From the NCBI GenBank assembly GCA_030280995.1, contig JASXTE010000004.1, positions 43,038,797-43,102,796 on the forward strand: DNA of 64,000 nucleotides, in the 5' to 3' direction. Numbering within the stretch: the first letter of the stretch is position 1; the number at the start of each line of letters is the position of its first letter. The notes below the pieces were generated by a model, which saw only the letters and a list, made by a program, of their open reading frames with translations, was not told the origin of the DNA and searched no databases. Below, piece by piece: positions 42,860 through 53,751 of this stretch. The stretch comes from Hemileia vastatrix. Taxonomy: Eukaryota; Basidiomycota; Pucciniomycetes; Pucciniales; Zaghouaniaceae. Position numbers and translations under genes: made by a program.

Positions 42860-44390
42860 ATGCAATCAATTCTTGATAATTATGCTTCATATCCTGACTT
42901 GAATAAACTTACTACAATATTAAATGATCCATCTAATGCTTCAATGAATGTTTTAATAAAAACATTACCACAAAAATATAAGGAAGCATTAGAAAAAGGA
43001 AAATTTTCCATGGAGGATGGTTTTATATATTACAGGAAGAAATTAAGCAATTTAATTGTAATTTCCACTTCAATGAAGGATTTAATATTAAGTATATGTC
43101 ATCATGATATATTAGCAGGTCATTTTGACTTCCATAAAAAATTAACCAGAGTAAAAAATACAGCTTGGTGGATTAACATGTCTGATGATGTTCAAAAATA
43201 TGTTTAGACATGTGATTCTTGTCAAAAATCTAAAAGATTAACAGGAAAAAGAGCTGGTTTATTACAACAAATTGAGCAACCAAAAGCTCCATGGGAAATA
43301 TTTAACATGGACTTTGTAACAGGTTTTTCAATAGCAAGGCATAAGAGTTATAACTCTTGCTGGGTAATTGTAGATAGATTTACAAAAATGTGTAAATTTA
43401 TTCCTACCCACAAAGAGGTTTCTGGAAAGGACTTAGCTTTTTTATGGTGGACACAAATATTAAATACAGCAGGATTCCCCAAAGCAATAGTTTCAGACAG
43501 AGATCCTAAATTAGATTCTGAGTTCTGGACATCACTTATGGATGTTTCAGGTTGTCAATTAAAGCTTTCTACAGCACACCATCCACAAAATGATGGGCTA
43601 GCAGAAAGAATGATACAAACCTTAGAAGATATGATAAGAAGATATTTAGCTTTTGGTCTTGACTTTAAAGAAAATGACAAATTCACACATGATTTAGTAA
43701 CCCTTATCCCAGGTTTAGAATTTGCATACAATAGTTCAGTACATTCTGCCACTGGCAAAAAGCCATTTGAGTTATGGTTGGGTTATGTACCTAATACCCC
43801 AGCTAAAACACTTAATAAATTACCTAGATTGGATATCCATCCAGTTACAAAATCATTTCTTCAGATGCAATAATTATGCAGAAAGCATGCTCAAGAATGT
43901 ATAAATAAGGCATTTGAGTATGAGAAGAAAAGATGGGATATAGCCCATAAAGAGCAAATGTTCAAAGAGGGTGATGAAGTCCTTATTTCTACACTACATT
44001 TCAATTTAAATGGAAATTTTGAATTGAAAGATCCACTCATTGGACCATTTTTGTAAAAAAGATGGTTGGTAACAATGCTGTTGAAGTTATTCTATATGCA
44101 CCATATGATAGAAAACATTCAGTGTTTCTTATTTCTCTTCTAAAACCATACCATTCTAATGATACTGCTCTATTTTCAAGAAGATCAGGAAGTCATAAAT
44201 AGCAACCTGAAGAAATAGTTGAAAAGGCAGAAATTGAAAAGATACTTAAAAAGAGACACCTTACAACAGAAAAGGGAGTTGAGTATCTATTAAGGTTTAA
44301 AAATAAATTAGGTGAATATGGCCAGTGGATTCCATAAAATGAAATCTCTTATCTTAAAAATCTTTTAAAAAAATTTAAATCCAAATAATA
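42860..44390 (+). pseudogene. Ty3 integrase with chromodomain-like C-terminus
   Basis: Zinc domain with H..H (HHDILAGHFDFHKKLTRVK) and TCDSCQKSKR; core with NMDFVTGFSIAR, VIVDRFTKMCKFIPTHK, KAIVSDRDPKLDSEFW and HHPQNDGLAERMIQTLED supplying the D, D, E residues; then EFAYNSSVHSATGKKPFE. After a stop at about 43,871 the C-terminal part continues in pieces, ending with IEKILKKRHLTTEKGVEYLL and WIP..EISYLKNLLKKFK at about 44,232-44,386. By pattern this is a chromodomain, which directs some fungal elements to heterochromatin. The chromodomain call is by eye. Confidence 0.85.
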
Positions 44391-44494
44391 CTGTTTAATT
44401 CAGTTTATGTATCATAGAAAATTTAAAGATTATTTTTCTAATCACTCCTTACTTATTAATTAAAATGTCATAAAATTTTTTTATTGTTTTTTTT

Positions 44495-44505
44495 GGGTGA
44501 GGGAG
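44495..44505 (+). other. Polypurine tract of the Ty3 element
   Basis: GGGTGAGGGAG directly precedes the 3' LTR start TGTCAGCC. Confidence 0.75.
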
Positions 44506-44818
44506 TGTCAGCCTAGGTATCCCCAGGACAGAGTAATTCTTATGTATAAAATAAGATAAACTTAATTACATTAAGCTTATAACTTAAAAATAAGGTTAAA
44601 ATACTTATATATTTGGTTATAATACATATATATATAATTATTACACTATTATATGACTTATAGTAGTTTAAATAGCTTATCCATAGCCTAATAATACTTA
44701 TCAAAGTGGTTATGGAGTCATAATATACTTATCTTAAGTGATATTAAGTAAATATAGACATACATAAGCTTATATGTATACATAAACCTCATATTCAGTG
44801 AAATATGTAATTATATTA
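44506..44818 (+). repeat. Ty3 3' LTR, first piece
   Basis: Starts TGTCAGCCTAGGTATCC and matches the 5' LTR until TATTA at 44,814-44,818, where a TIR element is inserted. The next piece begins with the duplicated TATTA at 48,550. Confidence 0.92.
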
Positions 44819-44852
44819 GGGGGTGTCAGTTCTGGCAAATCAGCACTTAAAT
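44819..44852 (+). repeat. Left terminal inverted repeat
   Basis: Starts GGGGGTGTCAGTTCTGGCAA and continues ATC-AGCACTTAAATT. It pairs with the reverse complement of 48,516-48,549, with one visible mismatch (A/C) in the shared 33 bases. Confidence 0.92.
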
Positions 44853-45111
44853 TTGACCAAATCTGCACTCAAATAAGTGCGGATTTCCAAAACACACTAG
44901 CCCCAATACTGGTGGATTTCAAAATGAAATAAGTCACTTATTTCACTCAAATCCGCACTTTCTCAACCAAAAGTGCTGATTTCACCATCAAGTCCCATTT
45001 CACTGATTTGTCAGCATCATCCCATTCATACGCAGCACTCCGCAGCATAACACTTCATAACTCAAAACATTGTACATCACTTACATCTTCATATCATATC
45101 ATATAAGAGTT

Positions 45112-45770
45112 ATGCCTTCCTCACTTTCAAATCGTGATAAATTACATAAAGCAATGACTTTCATGGCTCTTGAACTGCTCTTGGACTCTGATTGCAATTC
45201 TGATTCTGATCTAGAAGAAGATTTTGTCTTTTTATCAAAAATGGCCACGAAACGTTACCTTCTTCCCAGAAAGCCTCAAGTACTTCATACCCCCAAGTAC
45301 ACCATCCAAACACTTCTTAAACTATCTACACCCAGTTTTAGAGAGCTTTTCATGACTTCTCAGGAATTTTTCCTTAAATTGCTTGAGCTTATTCAGGATC
45401 ATCCCATATTTCACAATAATTCTCAAAAAGAACAACAACATCCTTCAATTCAATTGGCCATCACACTATGTCATTTGGGTTCAAATGGTAATGGAGCCGC
45501 TTTGAAACGTTTAGAAAATGTCTTTTATTTAGGGTATGGTTCAGTTAACACTTATACCAAACAATGTATCACTGCCATCAACTCCTTGTAATCTCAACTT
45601 CTCACCTGGCCAACAAAAGAAGAGCAACTTGAATCATTTCAGGTTATGCAAGCAGAGGGCTTCCCAGGATGTATTGGTTTTGTTGATGGTACTGCTATTC
45701 CTTTGAGCCAGAAACCTGCTCAAGGTGGAAACAATTACTTTCACATTCTCGTCAAAAATTTTCACCAAAA
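45112..45770 (+). pseudogene. PIF/Harbinger-type transposase, N-terminal half only
   Basis: The ATG at 45,112 opens about 160 codons: TPSFRELFMTSQEFFLKLLE, DHPIFHNNSQK, IQLAITLCHLGSNGNGAALK and GYGSVNTYTKQCITAINSL. A TAA at 45,589-45,591 follows, then the frame continues to GFPGCIGFVDGTAIPLSQKP. This is the helical N-terminus and first catalytic Asp (GFVDGT) of the DDE nuclease family related to Harbinger transposases. Sequence loses coding character after about 45,770, so the second Asp, the Glu and the rest are missing. Without help the element could not move. Confidence 0.85.
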
Positions 45771-45809
45771 TATTTACAAGTCAAAAAAAATTCTATATCT
45801 GTTTTAAAA

Positions 45810-45966
45810 AATTGGCAATACTCTCCCCTGCATTTTATTGAAGCAAGGGGTGGATATCACCAAAATTTTTCTAAGTCATCAATTTCACATGTCAGATTTG
45901 AAAATTTGGCAATACCCCCCCCTGCATTTTATTGAAGTAAGTGGTGGAAGTCATCTAAATTTAATA
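45810..45966. repeat. Tandem duplication of a 92-bp unit
   Basis: AATTGGCAATACTC-CCCCTGCATTTTATTGAAG at about 45,811 and AATTTGGCAATACCCCCCCC TGCATTTTATTGAAG at about 45,903 start two related units, each continuing TGG(A/T)-TCA(C/T)C-AAATTT. Confidence 0.8.
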
Positions 45967-46246
45967 TAATTACGTAAATTATTAAATAAATATCTAATAT
46001 ATATCAATTTCCCTAGTTTAAAGTAATGACAATCCCTTAAGCCAAATGCAGATCAAATCTAGAAACAAAAGTTTGGGACTTTCCACAGGTATAGGCTAGA
46101 GGAACCCCATGAAACAAATAAATGTTATCATGATTACCTTTTAGACAACACAAGGTCATGGGCCCATTACTTTAGTTGAGGAAATTGATACATAAAAAAT
46201 ATTTATTAAAAATTTATGAAAAAATATAAAATTTTCGATGAAAACT

Positions 46247-46990
46247 CTAATCCCCATACTTTTTGGATCTAAATAAAGTTTTTTTAAATCGATTAACTTT
46301 ACCTTCTTTCATTACCTTATTGATTCTTTGAATCAACTTATGACTGATTTGAAATGAGCAACCAAAATGTGTTAAATCTTGACAGGATTCCAAACCAGGA
46401 GGAGCTTTGGTCGTTTGATGATTATCCTTAGAAGAATTCCAAATAGTTTCGATGATACCATTTCCCAAACCAAAATCAATGATGCACCGGTGGTCTGGAA
46501 AATATAAACCATGTCATTTGATTTTAGCTGGAGATTGTATTGGTTGGCCAGTAATCGGTTTGATATATGAGAATACACCAAAACTAAGAAAATTGGTGTC
46601 CTTGGTATCGGTGTGAATTTTATTGTGAAATCCAGAATGAGTGATAATAACATTAGAAAATAAAAGATATTTGTGGCTGATATCTTCCCATTCGGAGTCA
46701 CACCAATTCGGTATTCCAAATTTGGTTTCAAGTTCATGATTTTTTTCAAATGCTTTATTACAGTGCTTTTTGAGTCGAAGAGCAAGAAAAGAGTTAAAGG
46801 AAGGTAGAGTGTCCTATAAGCGAAAATCTTCATCTTTTTGAGCTTTAGTGATATTCTTGAGCAACGAATATATGCCTATATAATTTAAATTCCTAGATAA
46901 TAATCATATAAGAGTTTCAGAATCCTTATCCTCTAAATATGCAATATAAAAATGTGAAATAAGACAAGTGAAATTTGGAAAAAAGGCTCA
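46247..46990 (-). pseudogene. TET/JBP-like 2OG-Fe(II) dioxygenase, decayed
   Basis: One minus-strand frame (about 248 codons) reads FFPNFTCLISHFYIAYLEDK, LNYIGIYSLLKNITKAQKDE, LPSFNSFLALRLKK, KFGIPNWCDSEWEDIS, ITHSGFHNKIHTDTKDTNFL, SFGVFSYIKPITGQPI, HGLYFPDHRCIIDFG, GIIETIWNSSKDNHQTTKAP and LTHFGCSFQISHKLI. FHNKxHxD supplies the HxD metal motif, DNHQT the probable distal His, and THFGCSFQI the place of the 2OG-binding Arg, which reads His here. These are the landmarks of the Tet-like proteins expanded in rusts; TET/JBP enzymes oxidise 5-methylcytosine or thymine. In-frame stops lie at about 46,905 (TGA), 46,818 (TAG) and 46,513 (TGA). It lies opposite to the transposase inside the TIR element. 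Confidence 0.78.
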
Positions 46991-48200
46991 ACTTCAAAGG
47001 TCAAAATCTCAGCAACCACTGAACCTAATTCAAACCTGTTTGTGGGAAATGAAAGATATGCTTTAGTAGAATCTTCAGTTAAAGGACATGTGATTTAAAT
47101 AAACCTAACCCTAATTTGTTACATAAAAAAATGAAATAAAAATTTAAATTGGGAAAAAAAAGGCTCAACTTTAATGGTCAATATCTCAGCAACCACTGAA
47201 TCAAATTCAAATCTGTTTGTGGGAAATGAAAGGTAGCCTTCAGGAGAATCTTCAGTAAAAAGAAAATTAGATTTGAATAAACCTAACCCTAATTCCGAGT
47301 CTGATTTTCAAAATTTTACAAAAACTTGAAAAGTGGTAATGAAGATGAGATCAAAAGGAGTTTTATAAGTTCACTGTTATCCAGATAAGAGTCATAAATA
47401 TATTTAAGTATGAACTTTTCATAAAAGGAATGAGATATCATATAGGCATGAAAAAAAGGAGATAAAACTTACCTTGATTGAAAAGTAGGAAAAATAGAGT
47501 GAGAAAGATTGATGTTGGAATTGTGGGGAAATTGAATATGGAGTAAGTGAAATGCATAAAGAATGTGCAATGTATGTGTTTCAATGAAATGGAGCCAAAA
47601 AAAAGTGAAATAAGGGAAAGGGGGGATAATGACCATGCCAAGGAGGGATGAAGAGTAGGGTGATGGAGCTAAAAAATAAAGTAAAGAGGGAGAGAAAAAA
47701 AAGGTTAATTATACCATTGAAATCCAAAATAACCACTTACAAAAAAAATTTAGATAAAAAAAATAAAATAAACAGAAAAAAACAAAAAAAATTATAATTA
47801 GTAATCAAAAAATCAAAAAAAAAGAATAAAGTGACTTACCTGGAGAGATGAGATGACAAAATGAATGAAACCAAATTGTTTGAGGGATGTTGGAGAAGAA
47901 TAGGAAAAGGATATGAGGGATGAATGAAAAAAAAAATCACTGACAAAATATGCGATTTCATGTTGAGCTGGTGAAAGAAAACCAATGAGCCATCCAAAAA
48001 AAAAAATTTCACTGTAAATTCCAAAAAAAATGAATATGCAACAAACCAAAATACCAACCCAAGTGAATGAAGTACACAAAGAGGACATTTGGAGAGTACA
48101 AAATGGTATGGGAAAGAAAGGGATGATGTGGCCAACATGTGGTTTTGAAAAAAAAAATCATGAAAAAAGTACTGATTTGAGGTCAGAACTGACACCCATA
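46991..48200. repeat. Non-coding interior of the TIR element with internal duplications
   Basis: Two related units starting GGCTCAACTT(C/T)AA(A/T)GGTCAA at about 46,986 and 47,161 share AATCTCAGCAACCACTGAA / ATATCTCAGCAACCACTGAA and CTGTTTGTGGGAAATGAAAG. Further on, A-rich tracts (47,695-47,830) alternate with short minus-strand open frames that I take as chance. Confidence 0.7.
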
Positions 48201-48449
48201 GAAAAAAGATTAAGAAGTAGAAGAAATAAGTAAAAAAGAATGTAAACATGCCTGGTCAAAATATTGAAAATGTCAGGAAGGGGTGTGTGCCGAGGATTGA
48301 TGGGTAGGTAGCGAGGAAGGTCAGTGTGTCACATGTTACAGGGATGGGGTAAGAAAGGAAGGGATGTTTTGTGGCCAACATGTGGTTGTGAAAAAAAACG
48401 GAAAAAAAGTGCTGATTTGAGGTCATAACTGACACCCTTTTTTGAAATA
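48080..48449. repeat. Duplicated right-end segments of the TIR element
   Basis: Two copies of GGCCAACATGTGGTTNTGAAAAAAAA...AAAGTNCTGATTTGAGGTCA followed by (G)AACTGACACCC occur at about 48,130-48,198 and 48,372-48,438. Each ends in a degenerate version of the element's own terminus, so the right end appears to have been duplicated. Confidence 0.8.
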
Positions 48450-48515
48450 AGTGACTTTTTTGCAAAATTTAAGTGCTGATTTGTAAGTGCTGATTTGGTT
48501 TGAAATCCGCACTTA

Positions 48516-48549
48516 ATTTAAGTGCGGATTTGCCAGAACTGACACCCCC
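48516..48549 (-). repeat. Right terminal inverted repeat
   Basis: Ends ...TTGCCAGAACTGACACCCCC, followed by TATTA. Just inside it, AAATCCGCACTTAATTTAAG plus TGCGGATTT forms a perfect inner palindrome (48,504-48,532). Confidence 0.92.
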
Positions 48550-48930
48550 TATTATATATATTTAGATCTATAAGTAAGTTTTAACCTCTTAATAGCCTAT
48601 AGTCTTAATTTTTCTGCTTATTTTAGATCATATGGACATATTTAGTGGAGTCACAATGCCTACACAAGCATATACACCTATTTCAGGCAGATATATTCAG
48701 TTTGGAAAATTAATCTGCTTTCTTGGATGGATTTTCATGTATTTATGGGTTGGGATATGATTAATGTGTTAATATGGATCCTTGGGGATGTTATTGGGGC
48801 TTGGAAAGTTAATTTGGTTCCTTTATATGCTTTGGGTTTCATTATATACTCTTTGGATGAGTTATTTTAACCTGTTTCTTTATGGTATCCACTTTCATCT
48901 GTTTATTCCATTTATGGTATGGGTCTGTAG
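48550..48930 (+). repeat. Ty3 3' LTR, middle piece
   Basis: Resumes with TATTA-TATATATTTAGATCT, matching 5' LTR sequence from about 37,160 onward, and ends at GGGTCTGTAG, where the Copia element is inserted. Confidence 0.9.
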
Positions 48931-49619
48931 TGTTAGATTTCAAAACCGTTATCATAATACATCACTTCTCCATATAATTCCACTCCCATTTCCTGTTATA
49001 ATTCCCACACCATATCACAATCAAACTTCTTTTTGGCTTTACATATTAGTACTGTATATGTCACATGTAACAAGTAGTGATAATAGATGTTAGAGTTGAG
49101 TAGTGTCTACTTGAGATTGATGGAGCTAATCAGTATATAAGACATTAGGTCGCCAATGTTTTCTCCATTTATCTCATTACTTTTGCTATTTCAATCATCT
49201 ACTATTTTGTTACTTACCAGTAATATTATTTCATTTCTCTTATTTTTGTTACCTTTTGCATCGGATATACAGGTACCATTATTTTATTCACTACTGTTTA
49301 AAACTTTTGTTAATCTTCTCTACTGTTAGGTTGGCTAAATCCTTTGATGTCGCCACTGTGTTCTTTCTTGCAATACTTACTGGAACTCATTGCCTCCAAA
49401 AATAAGGTTTTACCAGTCAATCCATTGATCTCATTACTTTTGTTATTTCAACCATCTACTATTTTGTTACTTACCAGTAATATTATTTCATTTCTCTTAT
49501 TTTTGTTACCTCTTTCATCGGATATACAGGTTGGCTAAATCCCTTGATGTCGCCACTGTGTTCTTTCTTGAAATACTTACAAGAACTCACTGGTTCCTAA
49601 AATAAGACTTAGTTTGGCA
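48931..49619 (+). repeat. Copia 5' LTR (689 bp)
   Basis: TGTTAG...GGCA. It is about 120 bp longer than the 3' LTR because a segment containing CTATTTTGTTACTTACCAGT and CTCTTATTTTTGTTACC is present twice (about 49,198 and 49,455) together with part of the GGTTGGCTAAATCC unit. Confidence 0.85.
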
Positions 49620-49644
49620 GGTTAAAAGTCTCAATAGCTCTACC

Positions 49645-50550
49645 ATGGATGGATATTTGAATGAAAATGTCAATGATATCCTGATTCTTGCTAACAATAA
49701 TTATGCCATGTGGAGAGTAAAAATGCTTTTTTTCTCATCACAGCTCAAGCTGGATGACATTGTTGAAGGTCATGAACTGGAGCCAAAAAAAGAGGGAGAA
49801 AGTAAAAATTCTTATAAACTGCAATGCAAACAAGCGGCAAATGTTATCATTCAAAATTTTGACGCTACTAACATCACGGCATTAGTTAAAGCAGATGATA
49901 AATCTGATCCCACCAAATTATGGAAACGTCTGCAAGAACATTACTCAGGTGTCCATTGGGCCACCGCATCAATGGTATACACTAAATTTACTGACCCCAA
50001 GTGCACTGATGGAAACCTTACAGGATTTTTCAATGAACTTCAAGTGTTGGTCAGTTCACTGACACAAGCTGGTGAAATATTAGAATTACCAATCTTTGCG
50101 TATTCTATTCTCCAAAAGCTACCCTCATCCCTTGAACTACATCGCTCTATTATGATTAATTTGGAAGACAATTCTGGAAGACCTCTAACTATAGATAACG
50201 CCTTGATGAAATTTTCACAATTGGCCAACCAAATCAATAGTTCTCAGATAAAAAACTCAGAATTGCTATCTGTTCAAATAAATCCATCTACACAAAAGAT
50301 ATGGGAATATTGTAGTAACAGCAAGCACAACTCAAAAACTAATCACTCCAAAGCTCAATGCTGGGCTCTCCATCCTGATCTTTTTCCGCAACAAAAGTCA
50401 AAAAAAAGGAAGACAACCAAAAAGGCAAAGAAGACAAAGACACTGAATCCGCCAATATTAACGAGGACCTTTACTACATTTATCATGTCTCTTCAGATTT
50501 GGCTAAGCATTCCTACAACCTCATTTTTGACTCAGGGGCATCCACTCACA
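49645..50550 (+). pseudogene. Copia gag
   Basis: ATG at 49,645 starts MDGYLNENVNDILILANNNY, AMWRVKMLFFSSQLKLDDIV, FDATNITALVKADD and LWKRLQEHYSG, the UBN2/gag_pre-like capsid typical of Copia. A degenerate zinc knuckle (YCSNSKHNSKTNHSKAQCW) is at about 50,310-50,370, then a Lys-rich segment. The protease lies in another frame, so a frameshift occurs near 50,400-50,450. Confidence 0.82.
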
Positions 50551-51389
50551 TGTTCAATTAAAAAAGAGCGTTTACCACTTTCCAAAAGACCAGAGTTCCT
50601 GTCAAAATAGGAAATGGGAAGATTATCTATGGACAAGGCATTGGATCAGTCAAATTAATCAACTATCAAAATAACCCAATGTTACTCACCAACTGCCTTT
50701 ATGTTCCAGAACTTGGATGCAACCTTATTGCCTTATTGCCACTCACAAACAAAGGGATGTTGCTAACTGCAGGAGCAGATGGTAATATCTCATTCAAAGA
50801 AGGTACTACAACTGTCCTCACTGGAGCAAAGAAAGCAGGGTCTAATTTATTCCATGTTAATAATTCTTTTGGTGAGCATCCTCAAGCATCATTCATTTCC
50901 TCAACTAACACTGATTTGTCTTCTTGGCACAATTGTCTTGGTCACGTCAACTATCCTTACCTAAAAATGCTCCTGAAAAGCCTGAATATCCATTATTGTG
51001 ATTCTGATGTCAGTGACACTTGTGAATTGTTTGTTGAAGCAAAAATGCATAAATCAACATTTCCAGGGCATTTTCCAAAGGCTAAAAGACAATTGGAATA
51101 TGTTCTCTGTGATCTTAGTGGAAAACTGCTAGAAACTGTTGGGGGACATTGCTTTTACTTTAGATTGACAGATGCATACTCTTCCTATTTTTTTGTGTAC
51201 CTAATAAAGAATAAATCAGGTACATTTAATAAATTTTTGCAATTTAAAGCATATGCCATAAATTTGACTAGAAATAAAATCCTGAATTTAGTGTGTGATG
51301 GAGGAGGTGAGTTTGTAAACCAACAATTTGAGGATCTTTCTAGTAATGACAGCTTCAAAATTATCATCACCTCACCTAATATCCCATAA
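50470..51389 (+). pseudogene. Copia protease and integrase N-terminal/core region
   Basis: Protease active site NLIFDSGASTHMFN lies at about 50,519-50,560, in a frame different from gag; the frame is continuous from 50,679 (NCLYVPELGCNLIAL). The integrase pre-domain has SSWHNCLGHVNYPYLKMLL and a CELF in place of the usual CxxC. The core shows LEYVLCDLSGKL, FRLTDAYSSYFFVYL and LNLVCDGGGEFVNQQFEDL. A TAA ends the open frame at 51,387-51,389. Confidence 0.82.
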
Positions 51390-52500
51390 CAGAACCCAAT
51401 TGCTGAGAGGGGCAATCAAACCTCCATTGAGATGGAAAAGTCCTTTTTTTTAAGTCAGGACTACCATCAACGTACTGGGGAGAAGCTGTAGTCATCTCAG
51501 TTCTTATCAAAAATTGATTACCTACAAAATCCAACCACCATATGAAATCTCCATTTGAACTCATCTTTAATCAAAAACCTAATATTAGTCACCTTGAAGC
51601 TTTTGGTTGCACAGCTTACTCATTGGTTGACAAACACATTCATGGAGGAAAACTTAACAAAAATGAAGTCAAGTGTTGTCTGCTTGGTTTCCATGAAGAG
51701 CATAAGTCATATCAGTTGTTGAATTTGGAGACTAAGAAAGTAGTATATTCTCACAATGTATTTTTCAACAAAAACACATTTCCTACCTTAAAAAATGAGA
51801 GAATACACACTTCTTGGCCAAATTTATCAAGTGATATACTTGTGACTACTTCTTATACACCAAAGGAACCAATGCATCAACCATCCTCAGAAACTGCAGA
51901 GCCAGAATCAGAAAGCAATAACAATAATGACAGACAGTCAGAAGACAATGACTCACAAAATGAAAATGATGATGGGGAGCCAACTTCAAGGCTCTGGGAA
52001 TATAAAACAACAAGAAACATTTCTCCAAGAAATATTAGCTCAGAAATTAACACTGAGAATATAATTGAAGGAAGACGCATGAAATCAGGCAGAACACTGA
52101 CTTATGGTGGCAGCACCAATGACACTATGGAATCAGCATTAGAGGCTTACATCCCAATATCAGAGATTCACAACACCATTAGATATTATGAAGAAGCCAT
52201 TAGATCACCAAATGGGGATGACTGGACTGAAGCCATCAATTCCAAAATCAAGTCTTTAGAATCTTGGGCGTGTGGGAAATTGTCTCTTGCCCTAATAATG
52301 TTCAATCAATTGGAAGTACATGGGTTTTCAAGATAAAACTCAACCATGAGGGAAGAATTAATTAGTACAAGGCTCGGTTATGTGCGCAGGGTTTTTTCCA
52401 AAAATATGGCATTGACTACACAGAGACGTTTGCACCGACTGGAAGACTCACAACCCTTAGATGTCTTATCTCTTTAGCAGCAGCTTAATCTTGGGATTTT
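51390..52500 (+). pseudogene. Copia integrase C-terminus and start of reverse transcriptase
   Basis: The end of the core (NPIAERGNQTSIEMEKS-like) is frame-broken around 51,400-51,540. 51,542-52,336 gives MKSPFELIFNQKPNISHLEA, FGCTAYSLVDKH, a Ser/Asn/Glu-rich linker, then EAIRSPNGDDWTEAINSKIK, the entry into the RT domain. 52,330-52,500 continues in other frames ([24 protein letters not shown]). Confidence 0.78.
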
Positions 52501-52506
52501 CATCAG

Positions 52507-53751
52507 ATGGACGCCAAAAGTGCATTCACAAATGGAATCCCAGAAGAAAAAATTTATATGAGAGTTCCTAAAGGCGTATCCATTCCATTAGTCATTGAAC
52601 AACCATTCCTATTATTTAAAATGTCACTTTATGGACTCAAGCAGGCATCAAGATGCTGGTACCATCTGGTTAACAGTTTTTTTGTCAATAACAATTTTGC
52701 ACAAAGTTCTGTTGATTCTGCACTGTATCTTCATCAAGATAAATCAAGACCATGCTACGTTCATGTACATGTGAATGATTTCTCAATATTTGGCAAAAAT
52801 ATTAAATGGTCAAGGACCTTATTTCCAGTCACTTTGAGATGGAGGACCTCAGAAAATCTAAAATAATATTAGGCATTAAGATCTCAAAGAATAACAATAA
52901 AAATCTAATTCAAATGTCACAATCTAACAAAATCAACACAATCCTGGAAACTTACAATATGAGTTATTTTAAAAGCATGTCATCACCCATGGACCCAAAA
53001 GTTCAATTGAAACCAGCTAGCGACAATGACCACAATGTTTTCAAAAAAAAAATCTAAATTATCGTAGTGCTGTTGGTCACTTAAACTACCTGGTTCAATG
53101 TACTACACCAGACCTTGCCTTTGCATGTAGTCAATTGTCTCAGTATTTGAATAAACCAGGTCAAGCACATTCAGATGCTTTTATTCACGTACTTTGATAT
53201 CTAAAGGGTACAACTGACAAAGCAATATCATATGGCAAACCTTCTAGTAAAAATAAAATTCTTGAAGGTTTTCTGATTCTGACTGGGGAGCATTTTAAAC
53301 CACCCAAAACTTGGAAACTGGATTTATTTTCACCTTAAACGTCAGCGCAATCAGTTGGTGGACCAGAAAACAGAATACAGTATCATTAAGTGTAACTGAA
53401 GGAGAATATAAGTCCCTTACTGAATCAGGACAAGAAGCAATTTGGATTAAAAATCTATTGTCTGAATTCAACTTATTGTCTTTAGACTTCAGAGTCCCAA
53501 TCACATTTCATTCTGATAATCTACAAGGGATCTCACTGGCAAACAATCCAATATATCATTCACTTACTAAACATATTGAAATCCAAGTTTACTGGATTAG
53601 AGAGAAATTGAGCAATAAAAAATTCATCCTCAAGTATCATACCACCGGTGAAATGCCAGCCAATATGTTAACTAAAGCTGTTCAAAGAGTTAAACTTCAA
53701 ATACATCTGGAATTCATTAATATCAGAGATGGATTACTCAACAAGAGAGGG
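52507..53751 (+). pseudogene. Copia reverse transcriptase and RNase H
   Basis: RT: MDAKSAFTNGIPEEKIYMRV, LFKMSLYGLKQASRCWYHLV, then VHVNDFSIFGKNI, where the usual Y-V-D-D box reads H-V-N-D, so the first catalytic Asp is lost. After a frameshift near 52,850, the thumb region (KIILGIKISKNN, MSYFKSMSSPMDPK) follows. RNase H at 53,311-53,757 has SAISWWTRKQNTVSLSVTEG, EYKSLTESGQEAIWIKNLL, TFHSDNLQGISLANNPIYH and KHIEIQVYWIREKL. Confidence 0.86.

Larger units (their letters stand above)
44819..48549. mobile_element. TIR transposon with PIF/Harbinger-type transposase remnant and TET/JBP-like gene
   Basis: 3,731 bp with inverted ends GGGGGTGTCAGTTCTGGCAA... of about 33 bp, inserted in the Ty3 LTR and flanked by TATTA on both sides (44,814-44,818; 48,550-48,554). 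Because the site is TA-rich, a 3-bp TTA duplication with asymmetric ends is also possible, which would fit the PIF/Harbinger rule. Ends also carry subterminal repeats AAATCNGCACTT / AAGTGCNGATTT in both orientations (44,840-45,000; 48,165-48,540). Inside, a plus-strand transposase fragment is followed by a minus-strand dioxygenase pseudogene and about 1.5 kb of repeat-containing AT-rich DNA. Confidence 0.88.

Noticed and set aside
46247..46990. Dioxygenase as a functional gene
   Set aside because: Three in-frame stops and His in the place of the expected Arg near the C-terminus.
47438..48465. Phe-rich minus-strand ORFs as membrane proteins
   Set aside because: They arise from A-rich plus-strand tracts within the TIR element.
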